Below are positions 31,319 through 42,100 of a stretch of DNA of 64,000 nucleotides, piece by piece. This DNA is from Rhynchopus euleeides. Lineage: Eukaryota > Euglenozoa > Diplonemea > Diplonemida > Diplonemidae. The position numbers and the translations under genes were made by a program. The notes under the pieces are model-generated. The model worked only from the letters and a program-made list of their open reading frames with translations, was not told the origin of the DNA and did not search any database. Location: the NCBI GenBank assembly GCA_963210315.1, contig OY723286.1, forward strand, positions 1,364,001 through 1,428,000, written 5' to 3'. Position 1 is the first letter of the stretch. Each line of letters begins with the position of its first letter.

Positions 31319-33426
31319 CTGATTGTCCTTGATGCTGGTGCTGGGTTGGGGGCGAGGGGGCGGACACATGGTCTGCCCCCTGTCCCCTACTCCCACCCAC
31401 CCTCATCACACATTTGAAGGTTCATCTGAGTTTGGTGTTTGTCGCGTACCCACCCCCCTAGTGAAGAGCCCTCGGGTTCTTTGTCTGCGTGGCATGGTGG
31501 GATGGCACGGGATAGAGTGTGGTACCGCAAGGTGCCCCCCGCCCCCGACATCCCTTGCCTTTCTGTCCTCATCATCGCATTATCATCGTTATATCTTCCT
31601 GTTATCCGCCCTTGCTGCTGCCTGTTTCCTTGTTCCACACGCCTTACACCAACCACCTACCACCGCCCGGAAGCTGCGTGCGTTTCACCACCCCCCGACG
31701 GGGTGCGGGTGTTCAGCAAACGCGGCCCGGTGCCTCTGTGGGTTTGCAGGGTGGGGTCTCTCACCCCCTGCTGCAGTGGACAGACCCGGAACCCTTTCGA
31801 GCCTTTCTTTTGCATTTGCTGTTGCCCCATTCCCCATCCCCTCCTCCACACCTCTCTTATGCTGCCTTTATCATCTCTTGTATCTCTTGTCTCTCGTCCT
31901 TCTCCCCACACCGCACCACACCACACTGCGGCGGGTGGGCGGGCGGGGACCCCGGGCCGACGGCGGAGCGTGCCCGGTGGTGTGTACGGATGTCTCCCTG
32001 AGATGACGGGGCACACGGACCGACATTCAAATCTGCTGCAGATTATTGGAAATTGGAAGGTGGGTAACCGGGCTGTGCCCAGTTTCCACCGTCCCCCGAG
32101 ACTCCCGGCACATGCTCCTTGAGATAGAACAGGGCACACCACACACAGTGTGTTGCAATCCTGTGTGCGTGGCGCCCTCCCTGCGCTTCCCTGGGCTGCC
32201 ACAGTTCCAGAGAACACATAGACATCAGCAACGCAGGGCGGCATGTGCGTGGATTCGGTTGCAGCGAGTTTGCTGTGTGTGTGTGTGACTTCCTGCTGGC
32301 GGCCAAACTTGATTCAAGAAGAGATTTCAACACAACTGCATCACATTCCATTCCCCCCTGGTATAATATTATGAAGTGACGCACCCCCCACCGCTATGAT
32401 TCGTCAAGCTGTCGGTGTGCGGCACTCGCCCCCCCGCCCCTCCCAGGCCCCTTGGATGGGGGCTGTGTTCTGTGTTTCCCCAAAGCGATCGGAAGAGCCC
32501 GTCTCCACTTCTTTGATGCTGCCACCGCGCTACTCCCTTTTGGGTGTTGGGTAGATGGGAGGGAGGTTGCGCGGGGGCTGTTGTGGCCCAGCGGCAGTCA
32601 TCAAACGAAGCAGGCGGTGAAGGAGAAGAGGAAGAAGAAGAAGAAGGGGTTGTTTTTAGTATCCGGGGTTTATGTGTGCCTGGGCCTCGGTCTCGGCCTC
32701 GGCTGACCATATGTCAGCCACTGTGTGGCGTTGTGCCCCAGCTGCTTGAGGTTTGACTTATGTTGTGCCGGGTGTTGTGAGGTGAGAGCAACCGGTCTGA
32801 GTCCAGTTACTAGTTTGCATTGTGGCATGACTCCCCCGCCCCACCACGCATGCCCCTCCCCTGGATGGCCTCCGTACATGTTGTCGCCCTTGTTGACCAC
32901 GACCAAGACCAAGACACCCTCTGCAGGTGTGTTTTGTTCTCTCACCCCCCCCGCTACACCACGCAACCACTCCACCTCAACCACCACCACCACCTCTCCT
33001 TCAGGGTGCCGGAGACAATACACTAAACCCCCCACCCCGCCCCCTCCTACCCACCCCTGCCTGAAGCAGATCCTGAGGAATAGCAGGGCGGGGGGTGGGG
33101 CATTGCTAAAGGGTCCACACCCCCCCCCCCCCCCCCACACCCCGCTTCCCCTTCTCTCTCTCTTCCCACCCACCCCCCGCCCCGCACTGCTGCTCAACAG
33201 AACACCGCCGCCTGCTCGGTGTCGGTGTGTTTTCTATTCTACAATACCTAGAGGCTCCAGGCGTGTGGCGGCCTTCATGGTGTGCCCTGCCCTGTGCTGA
33301 GGGAAACGCACATCGATGCGTCCCCAGAAGGCAGCGGATAGCGATTGTAGCACAGCCTCATCTGCATCATCTCTGTGGTATCCTCAATTCAGGCAATATG
33401 CGTGTCTGCCCAAGCCGGGTCCCGCG
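31319..33426. other. Long intergenic region, pyrimidine-rich
   Basis: No supported gene in about 2.1 kb. It contains CACC- and CT-rich stretches, a GAAGAAGAAG run near 32620, and the short repeat GACCACGACCAAGACCAAGA at about 32896, shared with 30853. It precedes the largest host gene. Confidence 0.5.
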
Positions 33427-36400
33427 ATGATGGCGTCACACCGCCTCCGCCCCTTTCGATGTACACCTGGCGGAGAAGCCTTGACTGCTGCAGGTCTCAG
33501 CCAGGGCTGTGCTGCCCCCAGGCAGGTCAGGGGGGGGCGGAGGGGGAAGGGCGGATCCCGTGTCTGGGGCCTGGTGTGCACAGCCTGGCTGCTTCTGTGC
33601 TGCTCTGTAGGGGTCTGCCAGGCAACCCCCACCACAGGTGATGGCAAGTCGTTCATCCAGTCGCCCCTCCAGGCGACAGGGAGCTCGTTGCTGTGTGAGA
33701 TCCTGGGTGACGTGATCCCGGAGTACCAAAGCAGGTCTGGTGTTGCTGTGAACTACACCTGCTCGGGCAGCGGGGTTGGAAAGGATGCGATCCTCAGCCA
33801 GCCGGAGAAGTGGTCTTTTGTCGTAACAGACTCCGTCTTCAGCGAGGCTGAATTCGCCGCAAACCCTGGGTTGCAGCTCATCCCTGTCGCAGCTGCCCCG
33901 GTGGCAGTAGTGTACAACCTCCCTGGAATCACCAAACTCCTTTTGGACCGCACTGCCGTGGCTGGTATCTTCAAGGGAACCATCACACGATGGAGCGACC
34001 CACTTCTGAGGGAGCTCAACCCACAGGTGGCGCTGCCCGATGTGGGGATCGGTGTGGTGGTCCGTTCGGACAGTTCGGGTTCCACGGAGATTCTGACCAG
34101 AGCGTTGGAGTCCTTCAACGAGAGTGTCCTCGGTGTGGGAGAGGATGCGTGTGTCTGGCCGCATCACACCCCTGTGGGGCAGTTCCGTGCCGCTGGGACA
34201 TCAGGGGTGCTGTCTGCGGTCAACGCTGCGCCGTACAGCATCTCGTATGCCGGCATTGCATCCGCCATGGCTGCGCAGGTCAGCTTCGCAGTCATCCAGA
34301 ACAGGGTTGGGGAACACACTTTCCCTGGGCTGAGGCACGCTGAGGCAGCCATGCAGCAGCTCCGCATCGACCCCCACCGCCTCACCGGGTCTCTGGTGGA
34401 TGGCCTAGGGTATCCGCTTTCAGGCCTGTCCTACTTAGCCCTGGATCTCAAGTCCGCAGGGGTGTGCAGCGCGCTGGACTTCATCTACTGGGTTCTCACC
34501 GATACCTCTGCCAACGGGGTTATCGCAGCCAACGCGCTGATCCCGCTGTCCGATGAGATTAAAAACCTGGTGCTGCACCGCCTGACAACGGGGCTCTGCG
34601 CCGACCGGCTGCTCCTTCCGCTTGGCGTGTCTGTGGGGAGCACGCCCAGCATCGTGCCCTACGTCAATACCATCTCCTACGCCTTCCACAGGGCGGTGTG
34701 GGGGAACCGGTTTGTCTACACCAGCACATCCGAGATGCAGGCAGGTGCTGCAGGGGCTTCCAGCAGCGGGCTGTCATCCTTCTACCCCGCTGCGCTGTCG
34801 GGGCCCAATCTGGAGACGCGGACAGATGCTATGGTTGGGAAGGCTCCCTCGAGCGGTGTTGTGTTCCCCCTCTGGGTAGAGCTGCTCGCAGTGGTGGTCA
34901 ACATCGGGGTGCCTGCTTCTGTCATCGAGGTGCCTGCCGAGGACCTGCGGAAGGTGATCCAGGGGGAGGTGCTGACGTGGGAGGTGTTCTGGAAGCACAA
35001 CAAATACATCCAGTCGCCGGGGTCTCAGATAAAGCTTGTCGCGCAGGGCAACTTCGAGTTGTACGAGACTGTGCTGCGGCGTCTGGCAAACTCCTCCAAG
35101 GCTGCGTTTGGTTTCGCACACCTCCCACACATCGAGGTGGTGGACTCCCTGCAGAGCGCTGCCCAGAAGGTGTCTATGTCACCTGGCACCCTCTCCGTTG
35201 TCCCAGAGAGCATTGCATCATCCTACGGCCTCACCGTCATCAAACCAGTCTTCACCGACAGCGTGGGCCGGAAGATCACTCCCGAAATGGATGCGTTTGG
35301 CTCCATGCTCTCCTCCCTGAGTTACGACGAGGAGACCAACGAGGTGTTCAGCAACAGCCACTCCGTGTATCCCTTTTACAGGGTGGTCTTCCTTGTCCTG
35401 CCGGAGAATGCACGCCGCCAGTTCCTCCACTATCCGCCAACCCCCGAGGGTGCCGCTGCCCGTGCCGTGGATAGCGTTGCCCTGACGGATGTGAACTGGA
35501 CCATGTCGAGCCCGCTGGTGCTCAACTCGCTGTTCGCCAACCAGGCTGTCTTCAGCGAAAACACCAACGGCTCCTCCAGCGGCGATGTCTGCGACATCCA
35601 CCACGCCCTCTTTGCGGAGTGGCTCTTCTACAACAGCACATCCCACGCCGCAATGCGCGCCCTGGGGGTGCACCACCTGAACTCCATGGTGGACTACGCC
35701 ACCAAGCTCCGCCAGCTGCAGTGCGACGGGGTGTACGTCTTCCCTGTCCGCACAGTCACGGAGGAGGAGAAGTCCTATCTCTACATATACCTGCTGGTGG
35801 GGGTGTGCTGCACCTCGCTCGTGCTCATCCTGCTGTCCTATCTGGCATACAGCTGGCACCAGGAGAGGGAGAGGTATCAGAGTGTCTACGGCGTGACTGT
35901 GCTGGCTGCTGAGCTGGCGGAGGCCGTCTGCGTGTTGGACTTCACAGAGCTGGAGAAGCTGCATGATATCCCACATCCCAACCGGATCCAGCTCGCTATG
36001 CGGACCATCTTCCTGATGATGCGCGAGTTTGTGAAGTATATCCCCCGGCAGGTTATCAAGGCCGTGCAGCAGAAGACGTCGCACTCCGGGGGGTCCAGGT
36101 CGGGGGGGCATTCCGGAAGCCACCACAGGCCGAGGCACCCGAATATCCCCTCCGTCTCCGACAACCGCAGCGGTGCGTATCTCAAGGAGGGGAGTGTCAG
36201 CGGGTTTGGGCAGGAGCTGGATTCCCCCAGCACCTCCCGCCTGTCATTCCGTGACCCCGATGACCCGCTGTCGGCGTACCGCACTGTCTCCGACAGGAGG
36301 GAGTCCGGCGGTGATGTTTCTCTCCACTTCTCCGGGACGAAGGATATCGACGCGCTCTCAAGCCTGCGGAGTGCGCCCGGCAGCTCCGCCAGCCTGGGGC

Positions 36401-38028
36401 GCGACCCGAGGGTGACGGTGACATTCCCCAGGGAGAGGAGCAGCGGCAGCGGGTTGGGCTCCATGGGGGGCAGCGCGAATGGGCCGTTCCCCGGAAGCAG
36501 CAGCAGCACCAACACCTTCGTGACGGAGACCCCTGTCACGGTGCTGCCGATGCACCATTTGTCGACTGTTTCCAGCGTGTCCGGTTCGACGCATTCGCTG
36601 CATGCTCTGAATACATCCCCAAACGCTTCCGACGAGGTGAAGCCGGGCCTCACAGATTCAGAGGACCGCTCCTCGGGAGTAGGGAAGGATGACGCAGACA
36701 GGGAGACCTGCAAAGGGTCTCCCAGGGAGGTGCAGTCGACGCATGTCCCTTCGTCCAGCCGGGAGTCGACTGCGTCTTCTGTTATACATTCCACGCACAC
36801 ACGGGATGACGGGAGCCCCGGGACCCTTGCGATTGATCTGTCAGATGACAGGCATGATGAGTTGGACAGGAGGGCCAGGTCGCCCGGGTCAGCCCTGGCG
36901 ACCTTCCCCCACCTCAACATCCACCTGCTGGACACCGCGACGCAGAAGGTGGGGGTGCTGGCCGTGAGGGTGAATGTCCCATCCCACCTGTCGGACGTCC
37001 CCCTCGACAAGCTGCACACCGCCTTCCTCGAGAATGTCCTCTGGTGCGTGGAGAGCTGCAACGGGGTTGTCCACAAGATCTCTGAGGACAGTGTTCTCGC
37101 CACATGGGGCTGCATGGGGTCTCGCATTCACCGCTCCCACCAGATCTACGGCGCGATGTCCATCGTTGAGAACGCCCCGCTCCACGGGCCCCGCCCTCAC
37201 ATCGGCATCCACTACGGCAAGGCGAGCTGTGGCGCCATCGGGACAAGCGACATCAAGACATTCCACGTTCTGGGTGGGGTGGTGGAGGAGGCGGACCACT
37301 TGTCCCGCATCTCGCAGCTCTCCCACTCCCCGTGCCTGCTCTGGAAGGAGTTCCTCTCGGACAGCATAAAGTCGCGCTACACCCTGGCTGACTTCTTCCA
37401 GGTCACCTCTGCCACAAACAAGCCCCCCGCAGACTGCATGGTGCTCCTCTGCCGGAAGAAGAAGGGGACCACGCTGCGCCGCTGCGACGACCTTGCCCTA
37501 GCTCTTGAGGCTCTGGTTCACGACAGAAACACGGTGAGGGTGAAGGAGTACGTCGACAAAACCAAAGGGCAGACCGCAGACTACCTCGCGAGCTTCGTCA
37601 CCTGGATGTCGGGTGTGGTGCAGTCGGAGCTGCTGGTGGGGATGGGCGGTGTGCCTCTGATCCTGGAGCCCGGCAATGCCGGGACACTGTTCACCCTGCA
37701 GGGGCACGTGGTGTCGCGCCTGAACGAGCCGCATTACCGCACTACGGAGAAGGTGGCGTCTGGGCCTGGGCTGCTGCCCTCTGTCAGCAGCCTGACGGAC
37801 ATGCTGAGCATTGCGAGCAGCGGGCGACCCGTTGTGATCCGGCGGATGGGTGGCAGCGATGCTGGCCATCCCCTCGCGCCGGAGAACAGCGCGGAGAAGC
37901 GCAGCACGGCGCTGCAGGATGCCCGCCAGCACAAGCATAAGAGGATGAAGAGCAATGTCACTGTCAAGTTCTCCCGTGCAAGTGAGGTTAAGCGATCCCG
38001 CTCCGCGGAGGTGCCCCGCCCTCACTGA
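33427..38028 (+). CDS. Receptor-like membrane protein: tandem PstS-like domains, one TM, degenerate class III cyclase
   Basis: About 1533 aa from ATG 33427; the frame stays open to an in-frame ATG at 33316, which would add 37 residues. A hydrophobic signal/anchor lies near 46-66. PstS-like periplasmic-binding domain 1 spans about 70-370, with IFKGTITRWSDPLL and VVVRSDSSGSTEILTRAL matching the phosphate-binding family's IFxGxIxxWxDP and RxDxSGT blocks. A second, weaker copy (VIEVPAEDLRKVIQGEVLTW) follows to about 680. A single TM (YLYIYLLVGVCCTSLVLILL) is at about 783-809. A helical block (NRIQLAMRTIFLMMREFVKYIPRQV) resembles the segment after the TM in protist receptor cyclases. A Ser-rich linker of about 270 residues precedes a class III cyclase-like domain (about 1158-1310). 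There the first metal Asp is Asn (AVRVNVPSH), the second Asp is kept (KISEDSVLATWG), and the VNxAxRL block is changed to VVEEADHL, so cyclase activity is doubtful. The layout parallels kinetoplastid receptor adenylate cyclases. Confidence 0.85.
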   Translation: MMASHRLRPFRCTPGGEALTAAGLSQGCAAPRQVRGGRRGKGGSRVWGLVCTAWLLLCCSVGVCQATPTTGDGKSFIQSPLQATGSSLLCEILGDVIPEYQSRSGVAVNYTCSGSGVGKDAILSQPEKWSFVVTDSVFSEAEFAANPGLQLIPVAAAPVAVVYNLPGITKLLLDRTAVAGIFKGTITRWSDPLLRELNPQVALPDVGIGVVVRSDSSGSTEILTRALESFNESVLGVGEDACVWPHHTPVGQFRAAGTSGVLSAVNAAPYSISYAGIASAMAAQVSFAVIQNRVGEHTFPGLRHAEAAMQQLRIDPHRLTGSLVDGLGYPLSGLSYLALDLKSAGVCSALDFIYWVLTDTSANGVIAANALIPLSDEIKNLVLHRLTTGLCADRLLLPLGVSVGSTPSIVPYVNTISYAFHRAVWGNRFVYTSTSEMQAGAAGASSSGLSSFYPAALSGPNLETRTDAMVGKAPSSGVVFPLWVELLAVVVNIGVPASVIEVPAEDLRKVIQGEVLTWEVFWKHNKYIQSPGSQIKLVAQGNFELYETVLRRLANSSKAAFGFAHLPHIEVVDSLQSAAQKVSMSPGTLSVVPESIASSYGLTVIKPVFTDSVGRKITPEMDAFGSMLSSLSYDEETNEVFSNSHSVYPFYRVVFLVLPENARRQFLHYPPTPEGAAARAVDSVALTDVNWTMSSPLVLNSLFANQAVFSENTNGSSSGDVCDIHHALFAEWLFYNSTSHAAMRALGVHHLNSMVDYATKLRQLQCDGVYVFPVRTVTEEEKSYLYIYLLVGVCCTSLVLILLSYLAYSWHQERERYQSVYGVTVLAAELAEAVCVLDFTELEKLHDIPHPNRIQLAMRTIFLMMREFVKYIPRQVIKAVQQKTSHSGGSRSGGHSGSHHRPRHPNIPSVSDNRSGAYLKEGSVSGFGQELDSPSTSRLSFRDPDDPLSAYRTVSDRRESGGDVSLHFSGTKDIDALSSLRSAPGSSASLGRDPRVTVTFPRERSSGSGLGSMGGSANGPFPGSSSSTNTFVTETPVTVLPMHHLSTVSSVSGSTHSLHALNTSPNASDEVKPGLTDSEDRSSGVGKDDADRETCKGSPREVQSTHVPSSSRESTASSVIHSTHTRDDGSPGTLAIDLSDDRHDELDRRARSPGSALATFPHLNIHLLDTATQKVGVLAVRVNVPSHLSDVPLDKLHTAFLENVLWCVESCNGVVHKISEDSVLATWGCMGSRIHRSHQIYGAMSIVENAPLHGPRPHIGIHYGKASCGAIGTSDIKTFHVLGGVVEEADHLSRISQLSHSPCLLWKEFLSDSIKSRYTLADFFQVTSATNKPPADCMVLLCRKKKGTTLRRCDDLALALEALVHDRNTVRVKEYVDKTKGQTADYLASFVTWMSGVVQSELLVGMGGVPLILEPGNAGTLFTLQGHVVSRLNEPHYRTTEKVASGPGLLPSVSSLTDMLSIASSGRPVVIRRMGGSDAGHPLAPENSAEKRSTALQDARQHKHKRMKSNVTVKFSRASEVKRSRSAEVPRPH

Positions 38029-39112
38029 GTGGGGGTAGGTCGGTTGTGAGGGGAGGGGGGGGTTAGCAGCAAGGGAATACGTTTCACGTGTGTGCCGTTT
38101 GGTATTGCTATTCCTCAGTATTGATGTTTCTATGTGCGAATCCAGCGCAGGGTGGGGGGGGGTGTGGGCACGGCAGCAGAGGGCAGGGTCACAGGGGTAT
38201 GATTCGTTTTGTATTTTCAGCGTGCGTAGCCAAGCAAATCTCCGCGCAAATCTGCACAGTAAATCACAGCCCTGTGTAAGGGAAGTACAGCAAAAACCCA
38301 CAAAAAAAATCACAAAAAATCACAAAAAAACGTAATGATTGACAACGTGTCGCCGGATGCTACAATCCTGAAGCAAAATCAGAGCAAGCTCGTCAGATGC
38401 AGACGCCACGTGGTGGTCTCCCGGTGCTTGCTGTGTTTCGGCGCTAACACACTACAACCTCCCCTGGTGCGCCTCATCAGGTGTGAGCCAGGATCAATGG
38501 AACCTAAGATAGCTAGTCTTAGGCCAGCAAGACTTTCTTCCCGTCGCGCGCGTGTGTTTCTTGTGTGGAGCTCACAGCCTGAGCACAAGCTCATGTACTG
38601 CGCCCCTTGTCATGCATCCAGAAGAGAGAAAGAGAATGTTACCCCGTCTGATACCCCTCCGACCACCCCGGGTCACATCTCCAGGCCCTGAGACAAAGGA
38701 ATAGGCTGCCACTACGATGAACCCACGAGAGGTCCTGTAGCATATCGTAGTTAGCAGGCGGGCAGAGACGTGCGTGACCTGGCGGCAGCAAAGGCTCCAG
38801 AACTGTTTGCTTGTGGCGATCAAGTCGGGCTCATGGAGCCTAGCATGAACACCGGTATCCCAGAACAAATCAAGAGAAAGAGAGAGACAAAACAAAGGAC
38901 CATGCACGCCACGCGTCGGTCTTCCGGTGCTTGCTGTGTTTCGGCGCTAACACACTACAACCTCCCCTGGTGCGCCTCATCAGGTGTGAGCCAGGATCAA
39001 TGGAACCTAAGATAGCTAGTCTCAGGCCAGCAAGACTTTCTTCCCACCTTATCCCTCGCCTCGTGTGCGTAAGAGCTACTCGTCGAGCTAATCCGCGGAA
39101 GTGGAGGTGAGG
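38029..39112. other. Intergenic region with duplicated 122-bp block
   Basis: No gene. A CACAAAAAAATCAC-rich run at 38290-38333 resembles the LINE tail junctions further on. A block starting CCGGTGCTTGCTGTGTTTCG occurs at 38421-38541 and 38924-39045 with very few differences. Confidence 0.7.
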
Positions 39113-42100
39113 GCACAAAAAAACGTCGTATTGCAATTTGGGTTAGCGTGCTGGCATCGCAGCCTGGCCCCGAAGGACCATACCGTGAGGAACCGGGCCC
39201 GCTATCCTACTCTTGCTCTACGTGACACCACACGGTTTCGCTCTCCTCCTCGTTGCGCTGTAAAGGAGGGGGGACACACACACACTGGAAGCCGGAGATT
39301 GCGCCTGCTGATACTGAGGCGCAATCTTCGCGACGACGCGTTGAAAAGAGCGCGGAATAGCCGCCGAACGAAAGATGGTGGGAGAGGGGATGCAGCGGGT
39401 GCGCTTCGGAACCGCACGCAACACCTGCTTCTGGAGGAAACGAGAACGAGAAGGACGGACAGCACGTGTCTTGCGCTCCAAGAAGCGCAAGGCCTGTGAG
39501 GCCCGTGGGAAAGGGGAAGGCACGCCTGATCTAGCTGTGCTGATGATCGTGCGGGAGGAAGGAAAACCTGCTCTGTTGTTATGAAACGAGCATCGCTCCA
39601 GGGCAGATTCGTCTGCCTCCCGCATGTGCGCTACACGTTTCTGCGCGCGGGGAACCGAGGACTCAGAAGGGGAGGAAGGGGAGAAAGGAAGTCGACGCCC
39701 CACGTAAGGGCTCGGCGACGTGCACTCGTGGGAGAGCGTGTCGCCCCCCTGGTGAGACGGCGTTTCTGCCTGCCAGTCGGGAAGAGAGGGGGTTGCAGTG
39801 TCTAAAGGCACTAGGGGCTCCTGACATGGAGAGGGTGGTGGGGGTGACACAGTGTCTGATGGGGGACTAAGCCGAGTGTCGACGGGCTGAAAGCCCGGCG
39901 AGTCATCCACAACAAGGGAAGGTGCAGGCGAGAGAGGAAGGGGGGAAGCAAGTTCTGATGGGGACATGATACTATCCTCGTCAGGCCGAAGGCTTGACGC
40001 TGAAATCGGTGAACCAGGGGACACGGGGGGTTGAGGTTCTACTCTTCTGTTGTTAAAGGAGCGTTGCCCCAGGGCAGATTCGCCTGTCTCCTGTATGGGT
40101 GCTACCCGCTTCTGCGCGCGGGGCACCGAGGACTCAGAGGGGAGAGAGGGAGAGAAAGGAAGGCGGCGCCCCACGCAAGGGCTCGGAGATCTCCGTTGCG
40201 TGGCGCTCTCTGGGAGGGGCGGCGAGCCCGACTGCGGGGTCTGTAGCCCGTCCAGCAGGTCTGTGTGCAGCACGAGCTCCGGAGCCGGAGAGGGCGCCGG
40301 AGGCGGTGCTGTATCTGCTGGTGGAGCGAGACGAGCATCATCAGGCTGGGAGCCCGACGATTCATCCGCATCAAGCGTAACGTGCTCTGCACCCATCTTA
40401 CGCGGGGTAGGGGAAGCAGGGGTATTCATTCGAGGGGAAGGCGAGAAAAGAAAACCAGGGAATTCGCGTGGGGTCAACGCAGATGACTCCGCAGAAGAAC
40501 CCAACTCGCCCTCACTGGGCTGATCGTCGGGGCAGCAAAGAGCCAAATGCTCAATCACGCCCGGCCAAAGAAGAAGAAGAGACGCACACATGTCCCACTC
40601 TGGCTGTCGCACACACACTATCCCAGCCCCCCAGAGGGACGGGCCCTCGTCAGAGTGATCTAAACAAATGGCGGTGCGTTTCACGGCATCCTGCCCCATC
40701 GAGTCCTCGTCGGAGGCGTCCAGAACGATGGCGGTGCGTTTCACCGCAGCCGCAGCCGTCGTGTCGCTATCCATCTCAGACGAGGGAGGGACTTCCTCGC
40801 TGGTGGAGCCCGCATCTGCAGCGTCGTCTCCATCATGCTCAGTGGCACCAGAGCTGCCCTCCTCTCCCTCGCTGTCAGAGTCGTCTTCGCAGCTGCTGCT
40901 GTCGTCATCCGTGCTCGCAACTTGGTCGACCCTGGGGGCGCGCCCATGGTGGCCGGCCGCGCAGCATGTCTTCACATTGGCGCAGGTGCCGCATCGCGTC
41001 ATGTGGTGTGTCTCACAACACATCACCTTCAGGCCGTCCGCGTGGTGGTGGTGGACGCGGCAACACGCAGCTATCGTCAGTGCGTAATTCCGCTTGGCAT
41101 TATCGCACTCGTCGCATTTCGGTTTCGAATGCGCGTTGCACACTTTCCGGGGGCCCAGAGACGTGCTCGCGAGCGACCGCGGCACTGGTACGGGTATAGC
41201 GCTGCGCGGCGGGGGCGGGCGTGGCCCATCCCATTGTGAGGCTCGCGTGGTCCGGGGGATCCCAGTGTAGTCTGGGAACACGTTTGTTCCCCACCTCACG
41301 ATATTGCCGTCTGCATCGACGCCTGCGGCCGCACATGCCTGTTCTGCACTCGCCTCTAACGCCGCGATCGTCTCTGCGCCACCTGCGAACACGGGCCGGG
41401 GTGTCATCCCGCCCCAGACCTCTCCAGCGCCTACCGAGCAGAGGGAGCCGACCCGGTCCTCGCGTCGCGCAGGCCACGGGGTAGGGAGGCTTAGCTGGTC
41501 GCATAGCCTCTTCAGGCAGCCCATCATCGTCCAGAGGAGGTTGCCACGCTCGGCCATCGCGGGGTTGGAGGTTCGTGCCGAGCGCTCCGAGGGCTGTAAC
41601 GCCTTCCCTGTGAAGATTTCGAAGTCAAGGGCGAGCTCGATGTTCGACACCGTGCCTTGCTTCGTCCATTGGAGCGCTGCGAGCCACGCAAGTATCGCCC
41701 TGAGAGACGCAGCGCTATACGGCCACAGCCGCGCTGCTGGCTTCTCTGGGATACTGGATACGTCGAAGTCAAAAGCCTCTGCCGGCCAGGAGAGAGCAGC
41801 CGTCCAGGGGTGCACGAGGGGTCCAGCGCGCCGCATCTTCGCCTCGAGCTCCCACCGCTTCAGCACGATGCGCCCCATCAGCGTGTGCAGCAAGGTCTCG
41901 TCTACCTGGAATCCCTCTGGCACCACGCCGTATCTCGCAAGGCACGGGGGCCACCCTGAGCGGTCCAGCTGCAGCAGGGGTTCGTACTGAGGTTGAGACC
42001 TGACGGAGTCAAACGCACTGCATGCCCACCAAAGGTGATCGGGCGTGTCACTGTCCGCACCATCGCAGTGTACACACAGCTTGGGGTCCCGTACGTCTGC

